Source: an uncultured Kiritimatiellota bacterium (GTDB taxonomy: Bacteria; Verrucomicrobiota; Kiritimatiellia; RFP12; UBA1067). From it: a stretch of DNA of 47,546 nt. Shown in pieces: positions 1 through 8,557 of the stretch; the stretch's first letter is position 1; the number at the start of each line of letters is the position of its first letter. The translations under genes were made by a program, and so were the position numbers. Below the pieces are notes generated by a model that had not been told where the DNA came from, searched no databases, and saw only the letters and a list, made by a program, of their open reading frames with translations. Location of the stretch: positions 1-47,546 of the forward strand of contig CAKTZA010000024.1 of assembly GCA_934635045.1 (NCBI GenBank), given 5' to 3'.

Positions 1-66
1 TATTCCGTCCAGCCAGTTGTCAAGGAACGAGTCGCTTCTCCACCGTGAAGAAGGAACTGGTTCTAC

Positions 67-72
67 ATTATA
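67..72 (-). promoter_or_regulatory. -10 element TATAAT reading off the left edge
   Basis: On the minus strand the sequence reads AGGTATAATG. It would drive a transcript starting near position 60 and leaving the window. Unlike most -10 boxes here it has no TG one base upstream. No gene start is visible in the remaining 60 nt. Confidence 0.5.
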
Positions 73-165
73 CCTCGGCAGAATGCGCTTCCGCAAGCGA
101 GAACACCGAGGCGACAGGCGATCCCTGCGCTCCTCTCGCGCGACTGTCGGCTCCTCCGGGCCACA

Positions 166-197
166 GGCGGCTTACGCCGCCGCTTCGCGAGAATCTG
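166..197 (-). repeat. Hairpin repeat copy A (GGCGTAAG family)
   Basis: A 6-bp stem GGCGGC/GCCGCC with loop TTAC at 166-181 is followed by a segment whose minus strand reads CAGATTCTCGCGAAGCGG. The same order of elements, CAGATTCTC, CGAAGCGGCG, GGCGTAAG and CGCCTGT, recurs near 35966-36025. Both copies sit 92-93 nt upstream of a minus-strand TATAAT box. Confidence 0.5.
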
Positions 198-616
198 CGT
201 CCGTCAAACGGAGACAGAAGGAGGGGGACATAATCATTTTCAGGGACGAGGACAGACCGCACAGAACAGAACAGGACGTTGCGTGAGGAGCGGGCGGGTC
301 GGCCGAGCGCCGAGCGGAGAGAGACGGGCGGACGCGGTTCGGCGCACGCGCCGCGAAGGACGCGCGGGGCGGACCGCCTGCCGGACGCGGCGAGCTGGGC
401 AGGGCTGCGGCCTGCGGCTGACCTCGCGGTCGCCGCACGGCCGTCAGGACGCCCAAGTCGCCCGCCCGGAGGCGGGAGCACCGTTGCCCCGAAGCGCGCC
501 GCTCGTCGGCCAGCGACAGGACACGCACGATGAACCAACGATGCGGACGACTTACAGCGAGTAGCGCATCATCTTTTCATGCTGAAGTCTTGAGCCGTTC
601 AATTTCCGCCCGCTGC

Positions 617-2275
617 CTATTCGCGCGTCGGGCCTTCGTGCAGCAGGGGGAACGCCGCGTTCGCGCGCCGGTCGAGGGCGAACACCGCAAAGCCGCCGAA
701 GCCGTCCTGGCGCAGCGCCTGGATATGGCGCGCCATCTTCTCGGCCTCTGCGCCGTCCTCTTTCCAGCAGCTCAGCCCGATGCCGGGATAGACCCTGACC
801 CGCGTTCCCGCCAGCAGCGCGCGCTGGGCGCGGGCGGCGTTGCGGAAGAACGGCGTCGCGTCCGTGTAGTCCATCGGACACAGGATGTCGATCCACCCTT
901 CCTTCGACCAGCGCACCCAGTCCTGCCCATCGCCCGAATACGCGGCGTCACGGTCGGGACGCGCGGCGATTGAAATCTCGACCTTCGGGAATTCGGCCCG
1001 GACGCGCCGCGCCGTCTCGGCGACGACGACCGAGATCGTCTCGGCACGCCACTTCTTCCACGCCGCCGCAAGTGCCGCGTCACGCCGCACGTCCGCCGGC
1101 CAGTCTACGACCGGACGGCCCAGCTGCGCCTCGAATCGCCGCCGGCAGCCGTCGCAGAAGCAGAAGTTGCGGTCGGCATAGCGGATGTAGTCGAAGTGGA
1201 TGCCGTCCGCGCCCTTGCGCGCGAGCTCCACCATCGCCTCGACCTCCAGCCGCTGGTTTTCGGGATGGCTCGGGCAGAACGTCGTCCCCCACGGGCTCTT
1301 CGCCTTGACGTCGAACGGCTTCGCAAGGCGTCCCTCGGCCCGGTAGCGGGCCACGCGCGCGCGGTCGATGCGGCCACCCATGTTGTAGCACACGCGCCAG
1401 ACGTGAAAGCCCACGCCGTACTTGCGGCAGGCGGCGCGGCACTGCTCAAAGGCGTCACCCTGCGTCGCCACGGACTTGTCGACCGGCACGACCTGCGAGT
1501 CGTAGAACGCGCAGTCCGCCCACGCGAGATTGGCGATCAGATCCGTGAAGCCGTTTTCCTTCAGGAACCTGACCGAGGCGTCCCAGTCCCTGTCCGGCGC
1601 CATGCCGCGCGCGGTGTGACACCACACGAACCGCCGTTCGCCCGCCTGGCCGGGAACGCTGCGCACAAACGCCCGGCGCTGCTCGGCCAATGCTTTCGCC
1701 CGCGCGGCCGCCTCGGCCGGCGACTCGACAACCGCCTCCGTCTCCAGCGCAAAGTCCGCGACGGCGGCGGTCGTCGTCCGCCGTTCCGCGCTTCGGCCGA
1801 TCGCGAGGCGGATACCGTCGATCCGGTTCAGGCCGACCGGTGTGCCCTCCGTCCACGTCTTGTCCTGTCGCGCCCAGCGGACGCGCTGCCACGTGCCCTC
1901 CGCCTCGATCGACAGGTCGTGGCAATACCAGCCGTCTCCGCTCTTCAAGTAGAGGGCGGCGTGCGTGATGCCCGTGAGGTCGTCGACGCGCAGGGCGAAA
2001 GTCAGCGCATTCGCCTTCGTGAAGTCAAACGGCAGGGCGAAGTCCCACTGCACACGGTTATGCGGCCCTGCGACCGGCAGTTCCACGCTGCCCTTCCGCG
2101 TCAGGTCGGCGTATTTCACCGGCGGCTGGCCAACGCCGCAGGTGACGACGGCGTTTGCGCTCGCGTCGTCCCCAATGGCCTGCCACGTCGGCAGGATGTC
2201 GCCGACGGCGGAACCCGCCGCGAAGGCCGTCGCGGCCATCATCCCAAAAGAAAGCTCTCGAATTGACTTGTGCAT
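617..2275 (-). CDS. GHL10-type family 10 glycosylhydrolase-like protein, exported
   Basis: A 552-aa protein. The start at 2275 is chosen because AAAGGAAA lies about 6 nt upstream and it gives an N-terminal signal peptide (MHKSIRELSFGMMAATAFAAG). Residues about 26-200 look like a beta-rich carbohydrate-binding-type region. Residues about 215-550 match the GHL10 (DUF4015-like) TIM-barrel family, with GADGIHFDYIRYAD near residue 356 and PKVEISIAARPD and DILCPMDYTD further on. Members are predicted extracellular or periplasmic glycoside hydrolases, but their substrates are mostly unknown. It lies 46 nt downstream of the autotransporter-like gene and is probably co-transcribed with it. The family call is firm; the substrate is not determined. 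Confidence 0.85.
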   Translation of the reverse strand: MHKSIRELSFGMMAATAFAAGSAVGDILPTWQAIGDDASANAVVTCGVGQPPVKYADLTRKGSVELPVAGPHNRVQWDFALPFDFTKANALTFALRVDDLTGITHAALYLKSGDGWYCHDLSIEAEGTWQRVRWARQDKTWTEGTPVGLNRIDGIRLAIGRSAERRTTTAAVADFALETEAVVESPAEAAARAKALAEQRRAFVRSVPGQAGERRFVWCHTARGMAPDRDWDASVRFLKENGFTDLIANLAWADCAFYDSQVVPVDKSVATQGDAFEQCRAACRKYGVGFHVWRVCYNMGGRIDRARVARYRAEGRLAKPFDVKAKSPWGTTFCPSHPENQRLEVEAMVELARKGADGIHFDYIRYADRNFCFCDGCRRRFEAQLGRPVVDWPADVRRDAALAAAWKKWRAETISVVVAETARRVRAEFPKVEISIAARPDRDAAYSGDGQDWVRWSKEGWIDILCPMDYTDATPFFRNAARAQRALLAGTRVRVYPGIGLSCWKEDGAEAEKMARHIQALRQDGFGGFAVFALDRRANAAFPLLHEGPTRE

Positions 2276-2320
2276 GACATTTTCCTTTCTCTCTGCGTGA
2301 GACACCTGTTTTTGACAACC

Positions 2321-4735
2321 TTACTTGATGATCATCAGGAGGCCGCGCCTGCGCAGGAAGACCGAGCCGTCCCGCACCTCCACGCCATAGGGCAGCAGCC
2401 GACCGTCCGACCGCTTGAGCGTCCAGTTCTCAAGGTTCGTCAGCCCCTTCACGTCAACGTAATCGCCCGGCAGCCTGACCAGCCGTTCGTCCGGGAGGTT
2501 CACGACCTGCAGCTCGCCCGCCTCGGCGAGCGTGAAGCCCTCAAGCGTCCCTGCGTCCGTCGCGTCGATGCAGAGCGCCGTGAGCGTCGTCTCGGCACCT
2601 TCGTTGCGCAGGGTCGCGCCCGCCGCCACGCGGACAGTCCCCACGTTCCTGAAGCAGTCGACCGTTCCTTTCACGGCGCGCCGCGTCAGCCCCAGCGGCT
2701 TGTTGGCGTCGCCCGAAATCCAGGCGTTGTTGCCGGACGGGACTTCCCAGGCGTCCTCCGCATACAGTTCCGTCCACGTCACGCCGTCCGCACTGCCCTC
2801 CAACGCAAAGGCCGTCGGCGTACTGGCCCAATAGTCAGAGCCTGTCCCCCAGCGCGCCTGGAAATTGAACGACGTGATCTCCGGCGCATCTTCCGCCAAG
2901 TGGAAGACGCCGACCACCCACGTCGCGGGCTGGTCGATCTGCGGCCCGACGCCAGAGAAACTCGCCCATCTGCTGGAGTTGAACGCGCCGCTGATGTCCT
3001 GATTCGCCGCCGCACCTGGGCGCGCCCGATCACAGCCGTATCCGACAGCCCCTGCCGGAATGTCCTTGTCGTCCGCCGCCAACGCCGCACCGACAAGCTG
3101 ACGATTCCCCGCCGCGTCGAGAAGCTTCATGTTGGCGAATTGGAGACGTCCGGGATAGGATGGCACCTGATCCGCGTAGCGCGGACACGTCGCCGCCGTT
3201 TCCTTGACGACCAGCCGCAGCCACTTGAAGGGTTGGCCGTCCGCATTGCGCACGACGAGTGTGCCCGCCCGCACCGTCAGGTCGCCCGAAAACGTCTGAG
3301 CGCCGTCCAGCGTCCAGGTGTTCGACCCATCCTTGACGACGGAAACGCGCCCCGCGCCGTCCGCAATCGACCAGGCGACGTTATTCGCCGCGCCGTTTGC
3401 GCCGGCGAGCGTCAGCGTCGTGTCGCCCGCAACGGCGGACGCGAACCCGCCCAGCTTCAGCGCCGCGCCGTCCGCCGATACGCGCCCGCCCACGCCCGTG
3501 AGCCGAAAGGGGCGCGTCGTGCAGCGCGCAACCTCCGTGCCGATGTACGCGAGCGTACCGACCGCCGTGTCCGATCCGAGCAGGAAGGCGTAGTCGACGG
3601 GCGTCATCTGCGGGCCGTAGGCGTCCGCCCAAAGTTCCGACGACGTGCCGAGCGAACACGCGACGCCCTTCTCGTTCAGCGTCGTGAAGGCGACCGTGCC
3701 GTTCTCGACGGCCAGCGGCCCGCGCAGGCCGCTCGTGTCCGTCGACTCGAAGTTCCACGTGCCCGTGCCCCGCTTCGTGACGTACCACGAATAGTTCGTC
3801 CCGTTCTGCGAACGCCCCGTGAATCGACCGAGAATGCGGCAGGGGACGGCGTTCGAGCCCGTCAGCACGAGGCGCATCTGCGAATCGCCGGCATCATGCA
3901 GCCAGTTGCCCGTCAGGACGAGACCGCCCGTCGCGCCCGCGTCAATCGTCTCGGGCTGCATGAAACTTGGCTGCGGGTGAAACGCCAGCGTCTTGTTCGA
4001 CGTCTCGCCCGCGCCCAGATAGCGGTAGCAGCAGACGCCGTCCCTGTAGAAGCCGAGCGCCGAGCCCTTGCCCAGCGACGACGGCTCATCCGCGTTGCCG
4101 AGCCGCGCAAAGCCAAGGATGCCCGCCGTGCCGCCGTTGTAGCCGAACGGACGCGCATTGCCGGGCGTGGCCGTCTCCGTCCCCGTCAGGTACTGGTGGC
4201 CCGCCGCGAAATAGGAGAGGTTGCCGACGAACCGACCCGCGAAGACGCCCGGCTCCGTGCCCATGTACGTCGGCTGAACCTGTGTGCCAGACACCGAATT
4301 CGAGACGACGCCCGCGCCGATCAGCCGCGAACACCGCAGGTTGCCCGCCATCGGCAGGGACAGGGTCGCGCCATCTTCCACCGCCATGTCGCCGCAGATG
4401 AAGTGACGGTATCGCGCGATTGAACGCGGCAGCTCCAGCGTGCCGCCCTCGACCTTGAACGTCGTGTTGTAGGCCTGGCTTTCCGTCGTGTCACGCAGCG
4501 ACAGCAGGCCTGCGCCCCTCTTGACGAACGTGCCGCGCGGCTGGTTCCCGCCCTTGTTGACGAAGCAGCCCAGTTCGGCATCCGCCGAGACCGTGACGAC
4601 GAGGGTCGCCGACGCGCCTTGCCCCTCGTCGAGCTGGACGTTCTCGAAGAGGCTGAGCGTCGCGAGCGCGGCATCGTCCACCGTCAGCGTGACGTCCGCA
4701 TCGACGATGCGCAGAATGTCGCCCTTCTGCGGCAT
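2321..4735 (-). CDS. Autotransporter-associated beta-strand-repeat protein, apparently lacking its N-terminus
   Basis: An 804-aa protein rich in passenger-type segments such as VEGGTLELP and DLTVRAGTLVVRN. It has a discoidin-like stretch around residues 580-700 and the tail DGSVFLRRRGLLMIIK, which resembles C-termini of large surface proteins in Verrucomicrobiota relatives. The frame extends to 4819, but the extra codons overlap the promoter, so I place the start at MPQKGDIL (4735). No signal peptide is present and no strong ribosome-binding site precedes this ATG. The first residues (GDILRIVDADVTLTVDDAAL) look like the inside of a beta-solenoid domain that normally follows an export signal. 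I therefore infer a 5' deletion or a misplaced start. The cargo role is unknown. Confidence 0.65.
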   Translation of the reverse strand: MPQKGDILRIVDADVTLTVDDAALATLSLFENVQLDEGQGASATLVVTVSADAELGCFVNKGGNQPRGTFVKRGAGLLSLRDTTESQAYNTTFKVEGGTLELPRSIARYRHFICGDMAVEDGATLSLPMAGNLRCSRLIGAGVVSNSVSGTQVQPTYMGTEPGVFAGRFVGNLSYFAAGHQYLTGTETATPGNARPFGYNGGTAGILGFARLGNADEPSSLGKGSALGFYRDGVCCYRYLGAGETSNKTLAFHPQPSFMQPETIDAGATGGLVLTGNWLHDAGDSQMRLVLTGSNAVPCRILGRFTGRSQNGTNYSWYVTKRGTGTWNFESTDTSGLRGPLAVENGTVAFTTLNEKGVACSLGTSSELWADAYGPQMTPVDYAFLLGSDTAVGTLAYIGTEVARCTTRPFRLTGVGGRVSADGAALKLGGFASAVAGDTTLTLAGANGAANNVAWSIADGAGRVSVVKDGSNTWTLDGAQTFSGDLTVRAGTLVVRNADGQPFKWLRLVVKETAATCPRYADQVPSYPGRLQFANMKLLDAAGNRQLVGAALAADDKDIPAGAVGYGCDRARPGAAANQDISGAFNSSRWASFSGVGPQIDQPATWVVGVFHLAEDAPEITSFNFQARWGTGSDYWASTPTAFALEGSADGVTWTELYAEDAWEVPSGNNAWISGDANKPLGLTRRAVKGTVDCFRNVGTVRVAAGATLRNEGAETTLTALCIDATDAGTLEGFTLAEAGELQVVNLPDERLVRLPGDYVDVKGLTNLENWTLKRSDGRLLPYGVEVRDGSVFLRRRGLLMIIK

Positions 4736-4780
4736 CTGCTTGTGGCGACCATTCCCCGGCCGCAATCCCAGATGCTGAAT

Positions 4781-4789
4781 AGTATAGCA
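4781..4789 (-). promoter_or_regulatory. Extended -10 promoter TGCTATACT
   Basis: The minus strand reads TGCTATACT, an extended -10 element. Its predicted start site near 4774 leaves about 40 nt before the ATG at 4735. It lies inside the region where the missing signal-peptide coding sequence of the beta-repeat gene would be expected. Confidence 0.45.
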
Positions 4790-4872
4790 TATGCGCCCGC
4801 CCAACAATGATATTTTCACGCAGAAATTTTCTATCCGATTGCGAAAGCATCCGACACGCGACGTCGCCCCTC

Positions 4873-4901
4873 AAAAAGGCAACGCCCTGCACGAGGGCGT
4901 T
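4873..4901 (-). terminator. Rho-independent terminator after the release-factor-like gene
   Basis: On the minus strand AACGCCCT and AGGGCGTT form an 8-bp stem (4881-4888 with 4894-4901) around a 5-nt loop, followed by GCC and a run of five T (4873-4877). It begins 10 nt after the stop at 4911 and would end the purM-GH20-LUD-release-factor transcript. Confidence 0.8.
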
Positions 4902-4910
4902 CGGATCAGA

Positions 4911-5315
4911 CTATTCGGATTCCGTCACCTTCCGCCGCAGGGCCTTGATCTCGGCGTGGGCGTGCTTGGCGTCGAGCATCTTCTGCTTCTGGCGGCGCGA
5001 GCGGCGACGTTTCTGGCGGCGGATCTTCTCGCGCTTCTGCCGTGCCTCGCTCTTGCGCCTGTTCTCGCGTTCAAGAACCTGTTCCGCAAGCGTCCGCCGC
5101 GCAAGCCAGCGGTTCGTCTCGCGGCTGCGCGTCTCGCCGCAGCGGACGGACAGGCCGCTCGGCGCATGTTCGAGCCGGACGACGTTCGACGTCTTGTTCG
5201 TCTTCTGCCCGCCCGGCCCGCCGCCGAGGATGAAACTCTCCTCAAGGTCTTCCTCGAAGACGGAGGCCTCGTCCATCAGGGCCTTGATCTTCTCGATCGT
5301 CTCCGGCGAGATCAT
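4911..5315 (-). CDS. Peptide chain release factor-like protein (ArfB/MTRFR type)
   Basis: A 134-aa stand-alone RF-1 domain. The GGQ motif that triggers peptidyl-tRNA hydrolysis is at residues 35-37 (GGGPGGQKTNKTSN), and the tail after about residue 75 is strongly basic (RRKSEARQKREKIRRQKRRR), as in ribosome-rescue hydrolases that thread a tail into the mRNA channel. The DLEESF...GGGPGGQ spacing is closest to the MTRFR/C12orf65-like branch rather than to full-length release factors, as there is no codon-recognition domain. An AGGGG ribosome site precedes the ATG. It follows the LUD gene by 12 nt and is ended by a clear terminator. Inferred role: rescue of stalled ribosomes or release of stuck peptidyl-tRNA. 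Confidence 0.85.
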   Translation of the reverse strand: MISPETIEKIKALMDEASVFEEDLEESFILGGGPGGQKTNKTSNVVRLEHAPSGLSVRCGETRSRETNRWLARRTLAEQVLERENRRKSEARQKREKIRRQKRRRSRRQKQKMLDAKHAHAEIKALRRKVTESE

Positions 5316-5327
5316 CGACGGCCCCTG

Positions 5328-5897
5328 TCAGTAGCCGAGGTGCTCGTCCACGAGGATGACGAGGGTCGACGTGCGCGACGGACAGCGGTCAAAGACGGCC
5401 GTCACCTTGCAGATGCGGTCGGGCGAATCGCAGTCGGCACACAGGCCCTTCTCGGCGCACGGCGTCTTCTTGCCGAGGCGGCGGCAGTTCGGCCCGCAGG
5501 CGAACTTCTTCGCGCGCGCGATCGCCTCCAGCACGCCGCCGACGACGAGCTTGTTCCGCCCGATGACGTAGACGACGCGCTTCGGCCCGTAGATGGACGC
5601 CGCGACGCGGTTGCCCGTGCCGTCGATGTTGACGATGACGCCGTCCTCGGTGAGCGCGTTCGCCGAGAGGAGAAAGAGATCCATCTGCGTCTGGTGGTCG
5701 CGAATCTCCTTGCCCGCCGCCGCGAGCGCCTCACGCACGCCAAGCGCCTTCACGCTCTCCGAGCCGCCCCAGCCGACGGAGTGCGCCGATGCGGCCTCCT
5801 GCATGACGCGCGCAGCGGCCTCTTCCTTCGTCGCGACCGCCGTCGCCTCGTAACCGCGCCGCTTCAGCGCCGCAATCGTCTTCGCAAAGTCGTTCAT
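5328..5897 (-). CDS. LUD-domain lactate-utilization-type protein
   Basis: A 189-aa protein of the LutC/YkgG (DUF162, LUD) family. Visible hallmarks are VGWGGSESVKALGV near residues 41-54, the NIDGTGNRVAASIYGPKRVVYVIG core at about 90-113, and a Cys-rich tail (CGPNC, PCAEKGLCADC, RIC) from about residue 134, which is typical of the LUD subgroup found alone in anaerobes. In lutABC systems LutC partners two Fe-S proteins; neither is present here, so lactate oxidation should not be assumed. It begins 1 nt after the GH20 stop, implying translational coupling. Family call is firm, function uncertain. Confidence 0.85.
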   Translation of the reverse strand: MNDFAKTIAALKRRGYEATAVATKEEAAARVMQEAASAHSVGWGGSESVKALGVREALAAAGKEIRDHQTQMDLFLLSANALTEDGVIVNIDGTGNRVAASIYGPKRVVYVIGRNKLVVGGVLEAIARAKKFACGPNCRRLGKKTPCAEKGLCADCDSPDRICKVTAVFDRCPSRTSTLVILVDEHLGY

Positions 5898-5898
5898 C

Positions 5899-7365
5899 TT
5901 ACTGGAGCGGCGCGCAGTTGACGCCCTGCCGAATGAGCCGCGTACGGTGGACTTTCATGCGGCGCAGGAAGTCGTCGAACGACGGCTTGCCGTTGCCCGA
6001 CCAGAACGCCTCCGCCAGCGCGCAGCCGCGCGGCCACATCTTCCATTCGAGGTCAAACTTGTTCCACGTGTACTCCGACCAGTTGTTGCCCTGGCCACCG
6101 ACGATGTGGCTGCGCAGGTTCTCCGGCACGCCCTCGCAGAGATCCATCGAATGGCACTTCGCGAGCGTCACGCGGCCGCCGATGTACTGGAACGGATCGT
6201 CCTCCAGGCCCTGCGCGTAGTCGAGGTAGCAGTAGTTGTTCGGCGTCATCACGACGTCATGCCCCTTCGCCGCGAGATCGGCCGGCGACAGCCAGTCGTG
6301 GCCCGCGCCCTGCTTGCCGAGGCGCCAGCTCATGCCCATCGCCGACTTCGGGATGCCCTCGCCGAGCAGGTACTCGTCCCATCCGAGCGCGCGCTTGCCG
6401 CGCGCGGCGAGGAACTTCACGAAGTGGCGCGTGATCCACGGCTGAAGCCCCTTCTCGTCGCCCAGCCCCTCGTCCTTGATGCGCTTCTGACACTTCGGGC
6501 ACTCCTTCCAGCGAACCTGCGGGCACTCGTCGCCGCCGATGTGCACGACGTCGGACGGGAAGAGGCGGCACACGTAGTCGATCACGTCCTCCATGAACTT
6601 GATGGCCTTGTCGTTGCCGAGGCAGAGCACGTCCTTCTCGATGCCCCAGATGGAACGCGGCGTACGCTTCGCGAGGTTCTCCGGCTTGCAGGCGTATTCG
6701 GGATAGGCGGCGAGCGCGGCGAAGACGTGACCGGGCAGCTCGATCTCGGGCACGACCTTGATGTGACGTTCGGCGGCGTAGGCGAGAATCTCCTTCACGT
6801 CCGCCTCCGTGTAGTAGTAGGGCCCGTAGGTCTGGCCGTCCGTCTCCATCATGTAGTTGCCGTCCGCATCCCAGTGCATCCGCGCGCCGAACTTCGGGCT
6901 CGCCGGACGCACCGCGCCGTACTTGACGAGTTCGGGGTAGCCCGGAATGTCGAGACGCCAGCCCTGGTCTTCGGTCAGGTGCCAGTGCAGGACGTTCAGC
7001 TTGTACTGCGCCATCACGTCGAGCGTCTTCTTGAGGACGTCCTTCCCGAAGAAGTGGCGGCACTCGTCGATCAGCATGCCGCGCCAGCGGTAGGCCGGCT
7101 GATCCCTGATCTTGGCGCAGGCGTAGCCGCGCCAGTCGGTGATCTGCTTCAGCGTCTGCCGCGCGTAGAACGCGCCGGCATCGTCCGAGCACGTGATCGT
7201 GACCGTGCCGGACGGGTTGACGTCCAGCACGTACCCTTCGGCGGCGATCGCCGCGTCCTTCTTGACGACGATCGGCGAGGTGACGGGAATGGTCTCGCCC
7301 TGCTCCCAGGCCTGAGTCGGCTGGGGGATGACGGAAAGCGCGGCAACGAGGAATGGCTGTATCAT
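5899..7365 (-). CDS. GH20 beta-N-acetylhexosaminidase, exported
   Basis: A 488-aa protein with a short export signal (MIQPFLVAALSVIPQPTQA). A chitobiase-type N-terminal beta domain covers about residues 20-90 and the GH20 TIM barrel follows. The barrel shows LHWHLTEDQGWRLDI near residue 124 and the catalytic Asp-Glu pair in HIGGDECPQ near residue 276; substrate-assisted catalysis through the 2-acetamido group is the known mechanism of the family. AAGGAG lies 9 nt before the ATG. It would release terminal GlcNAc or GalNAc from host mucin glycans, chitin fragments or peptidoglycan. It lies 33 nt after purM and just before the LUD gene. Confidence 0.93.
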   Translation of the reverse strand: MIQPFLVAALSVIPQPTQAWEQGETIPVTSPIVVKKDAAIAAEGYVLDVNPSGTVTITCSDDAGAFYARQTLKQITDWRGYACAKIRDQPAYRWRGMLIDECRHFFGKDVLKKTLDVMAQYKLNVLHWHLTEDQGWRLDIPGYPELVKYGAVRPASPKFGARMHWDADGNYMMETDGQTYGPYYYTEADVKEILAYAAERHIKVVPEIELPGHVFAALAAYPEYACKPENLAKRTPRSIWGIEKDVLCLGNDKAIKFMEDVIDYVCRLFPSDVVHIGGDECPQVRWKECPKCQKRIKDEGLGDEKGLQPWITRHFVKFLAARGKRALGWDEYLLGEGIPKSAMGMSWRLGKQGAGHDWLSPADLAAKGHDVVMTPNNYCYLDYAQGLEDDPFQYIGGRVTLAKCHSMDLCEGVPENLRSHIVGGQGNNWSEYTWNKFDLEWKMWPRGCALAEAFWSGNGKPSFDDFLRRMKVHRTRLIRQGVNCAPLQ

Positions 7366-7398
7366 GGTCTTCTCCTTGAGACGGGCCGACAGACAGCC

Positions 7399-8448
7399 TC
7401 AGTTCGCGTAGGTGACGACGCCCGTGCCCTTGCGGCAGACGCCGATCACGCTGTACGGCTGGTGGGCGGCCTTGAGGATGTTCGTCGCCTTCACGAGGTC
7501 GCGCTTCGCGACGATCACGACGAAGCCGATGCCCATGTTGAAGACGCGGTACATCTCGTCGCGGTCGACCTTGCCCTGGTTCTGGATGAACTTGAAGATC
7601 GTCGGCACCTCCCAGGCGCTGCGGTCGATCTCGGCGTTCACCGACTTCGGCAGCACGCGCGGGATGTTGTCGGGGAAGCCGCCGCCCGTGATGTGCGCCA
7701 TGCCGTTGATCTTGATCTTCGACATCAGCGCCGAGACGGGACGCAGGAAGCTCTTGTGGACGGCCAGCAGCGCCTCGCCGAACGTCTGGTTCGTGCCGGG
7801 CAGCTTGTCCTGCCAGCTGTACTGGCAGAGGTCGAAGATCACGCGGCGCGCGAGCGAGAAGCCGTTCGTCTGGAGGCCGCCCGACGGGAGGCCGATGATC
7901 ACGTCGCCCGCGCGGATCGACTTGCCGGTGACGAGATCCTTCTTCGCGACCGTGCCGACGATCGTGCCGACGAGGTCGTATTCGCCGACCGGGTAGAGCC
8001 CCGGCATCTCGGCCGTCTCGCCGCCGAGCAGGGCCATCTTGTTCTCCTTGCAGGCCTTGCAGAGGCCGGAGACCACGCTCTTGAAGACGGCGGGGTCGAC
8101 CTTCGCCGTGCCGACGTAGTCCATGAAGAAGAGCGGCTTCGCGCCCTGCACGAGAATGTCGTTCACGCAGTGGTTCACGATGTCCTGCCCGACCGTGTCG
8201 TGCCGGTTCATCATCGCGGCGACCTTCAGCTTCGTGCCGACGCCGTCCGTCGAGGCGACGAGGATCTGGTCCTTGCCCGCCGGCACCTTGTGCAGCCCGC
8301 CGAACGCGCCGATGCCGCCGATGACGTTCGCCGTCTTCGTCGCGGCGACCATCTGCTTGATGGCCCCGACGGCGCTCATCTTCACGTCGATGTTCACGCC
8401 CGCCTGCGCATACGCGGACTTTCTCTCCCCTTTCAAACCCTTCGCCAT
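7399..8448 (-). CDS. purM: Phosphoribosylformylglycinamidine cyclo-ligase
   Basis: A 349-aa AIR synthetase that closes the imidazole ring of FGAM using ATP in de novo purine synthesis in the cytoplasm. Family signatures are NVIGGIGAFGGLHKVP near residue 40, DGVGTKLKVA, LFFMDYVGTAKVD, GGETAEMPGLYP and GLPSGGLQTNGFSLAR; length matches the family. AAGGAG lies 9 nt before the ATG. No canonical -10 is visible in the 110 nt upstream, which contain the fba terminator hairpin, so expression may depend on read-through or a non-canonical promoter. It is followed by GH20, an unusual partner. Confidence 0.96.
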   Translation of the reverse strand: MAKGLKGERKSAYAQAGVNIDVKMSAVGAIKQMVAATKTANVIGGIGAFGGLHKVPAGKDQILVASTDGVGTKLKVAAMMNRHDTVGQDIVNHCVNDILVQGAKPLFFMDYVGTAKVDPAVFKSVVSGLCKACKENKMALLGGETAEMPGLYPVGEYDLVGTIVGTVAKKDLVTGKSIRAGDVIIGLPSGGLQTNGFSLARRVIFDLCQYSWQDKLPGTNQTFGEALLAVHKSFLRPVSALMSKIKINGMAHITGGGFPDNIPRVLPKSVNAEIDRSAWEVPTIFKFIQNQGKVDRDEMYRVFNMGIGFVVIVAKRDLVKATNILKAAHQPYSVIGVCRKGTGVVTYAN

Positions 8449-8508
8449 GACAGGGACTCCTTACAGCTTCTCTTGTTGTGGTGAAATCAAATGGACCTGA
8501 GACATGAC

Positions 8509-8543
8509 ACGAAGGGCGCGTGTCGTTCACACGCGCCCTTCGT
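8509..8543 (-). terminator. Strong 15-bp hairpin after fba
   Basis: A perfect 15-bp stem (8509-8523 with 8529-8543) with a 5-nt loop starts 15 nt after the fba stop. Its arms begin ACGAAGGGCGCG. The minus strand shows no U-tract after the stem, so it may be a Rho-assisted or stability hairpin that protects the fba 3' end rather than a classical terminator. Confidence 0.6.
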
Positions 8544-8557
8544 CCGTGTCGTCGCTC

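Larger units (their letters stand above)
1..616. other. Gene-free left end, very GC-rich
   Basis: I find no credible gene here; the overlapping open frames on both strands are low-complexity Arg/Ala/Pro-rich translations typical of GC-rich non-coding DNA. The stretch holds a minus-strand -10 element near position 70, a GGCGGC/GCCGCC hairpin at 166-181, a second small hairpin at 461-476 (CCCGCC, loop CGGA, GGCGGG), and the 3' flank of the GHL10 gene. I looked for RNase P, tmRNA and SRP RNA signatures on both strands and recognised none. Confidence 0.6.

Noticed and set aside
1..616. RNase P RNA, tmRNA or SRP RNA in the GC-rich left gap
   Set aside because: None of the conserved core blocks of these RNAs could be found on either strand.
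2270..4423. Plus-strand open frame of about 717 codons
   Set aside because: Antisense shadow of the beta-strand-repeat gene.
5947..8484. Plus-strand open frame of about 845 codons
   Set aside because: Antisense to GH20 and purM, both of which have family motifs; low-complexity translation.
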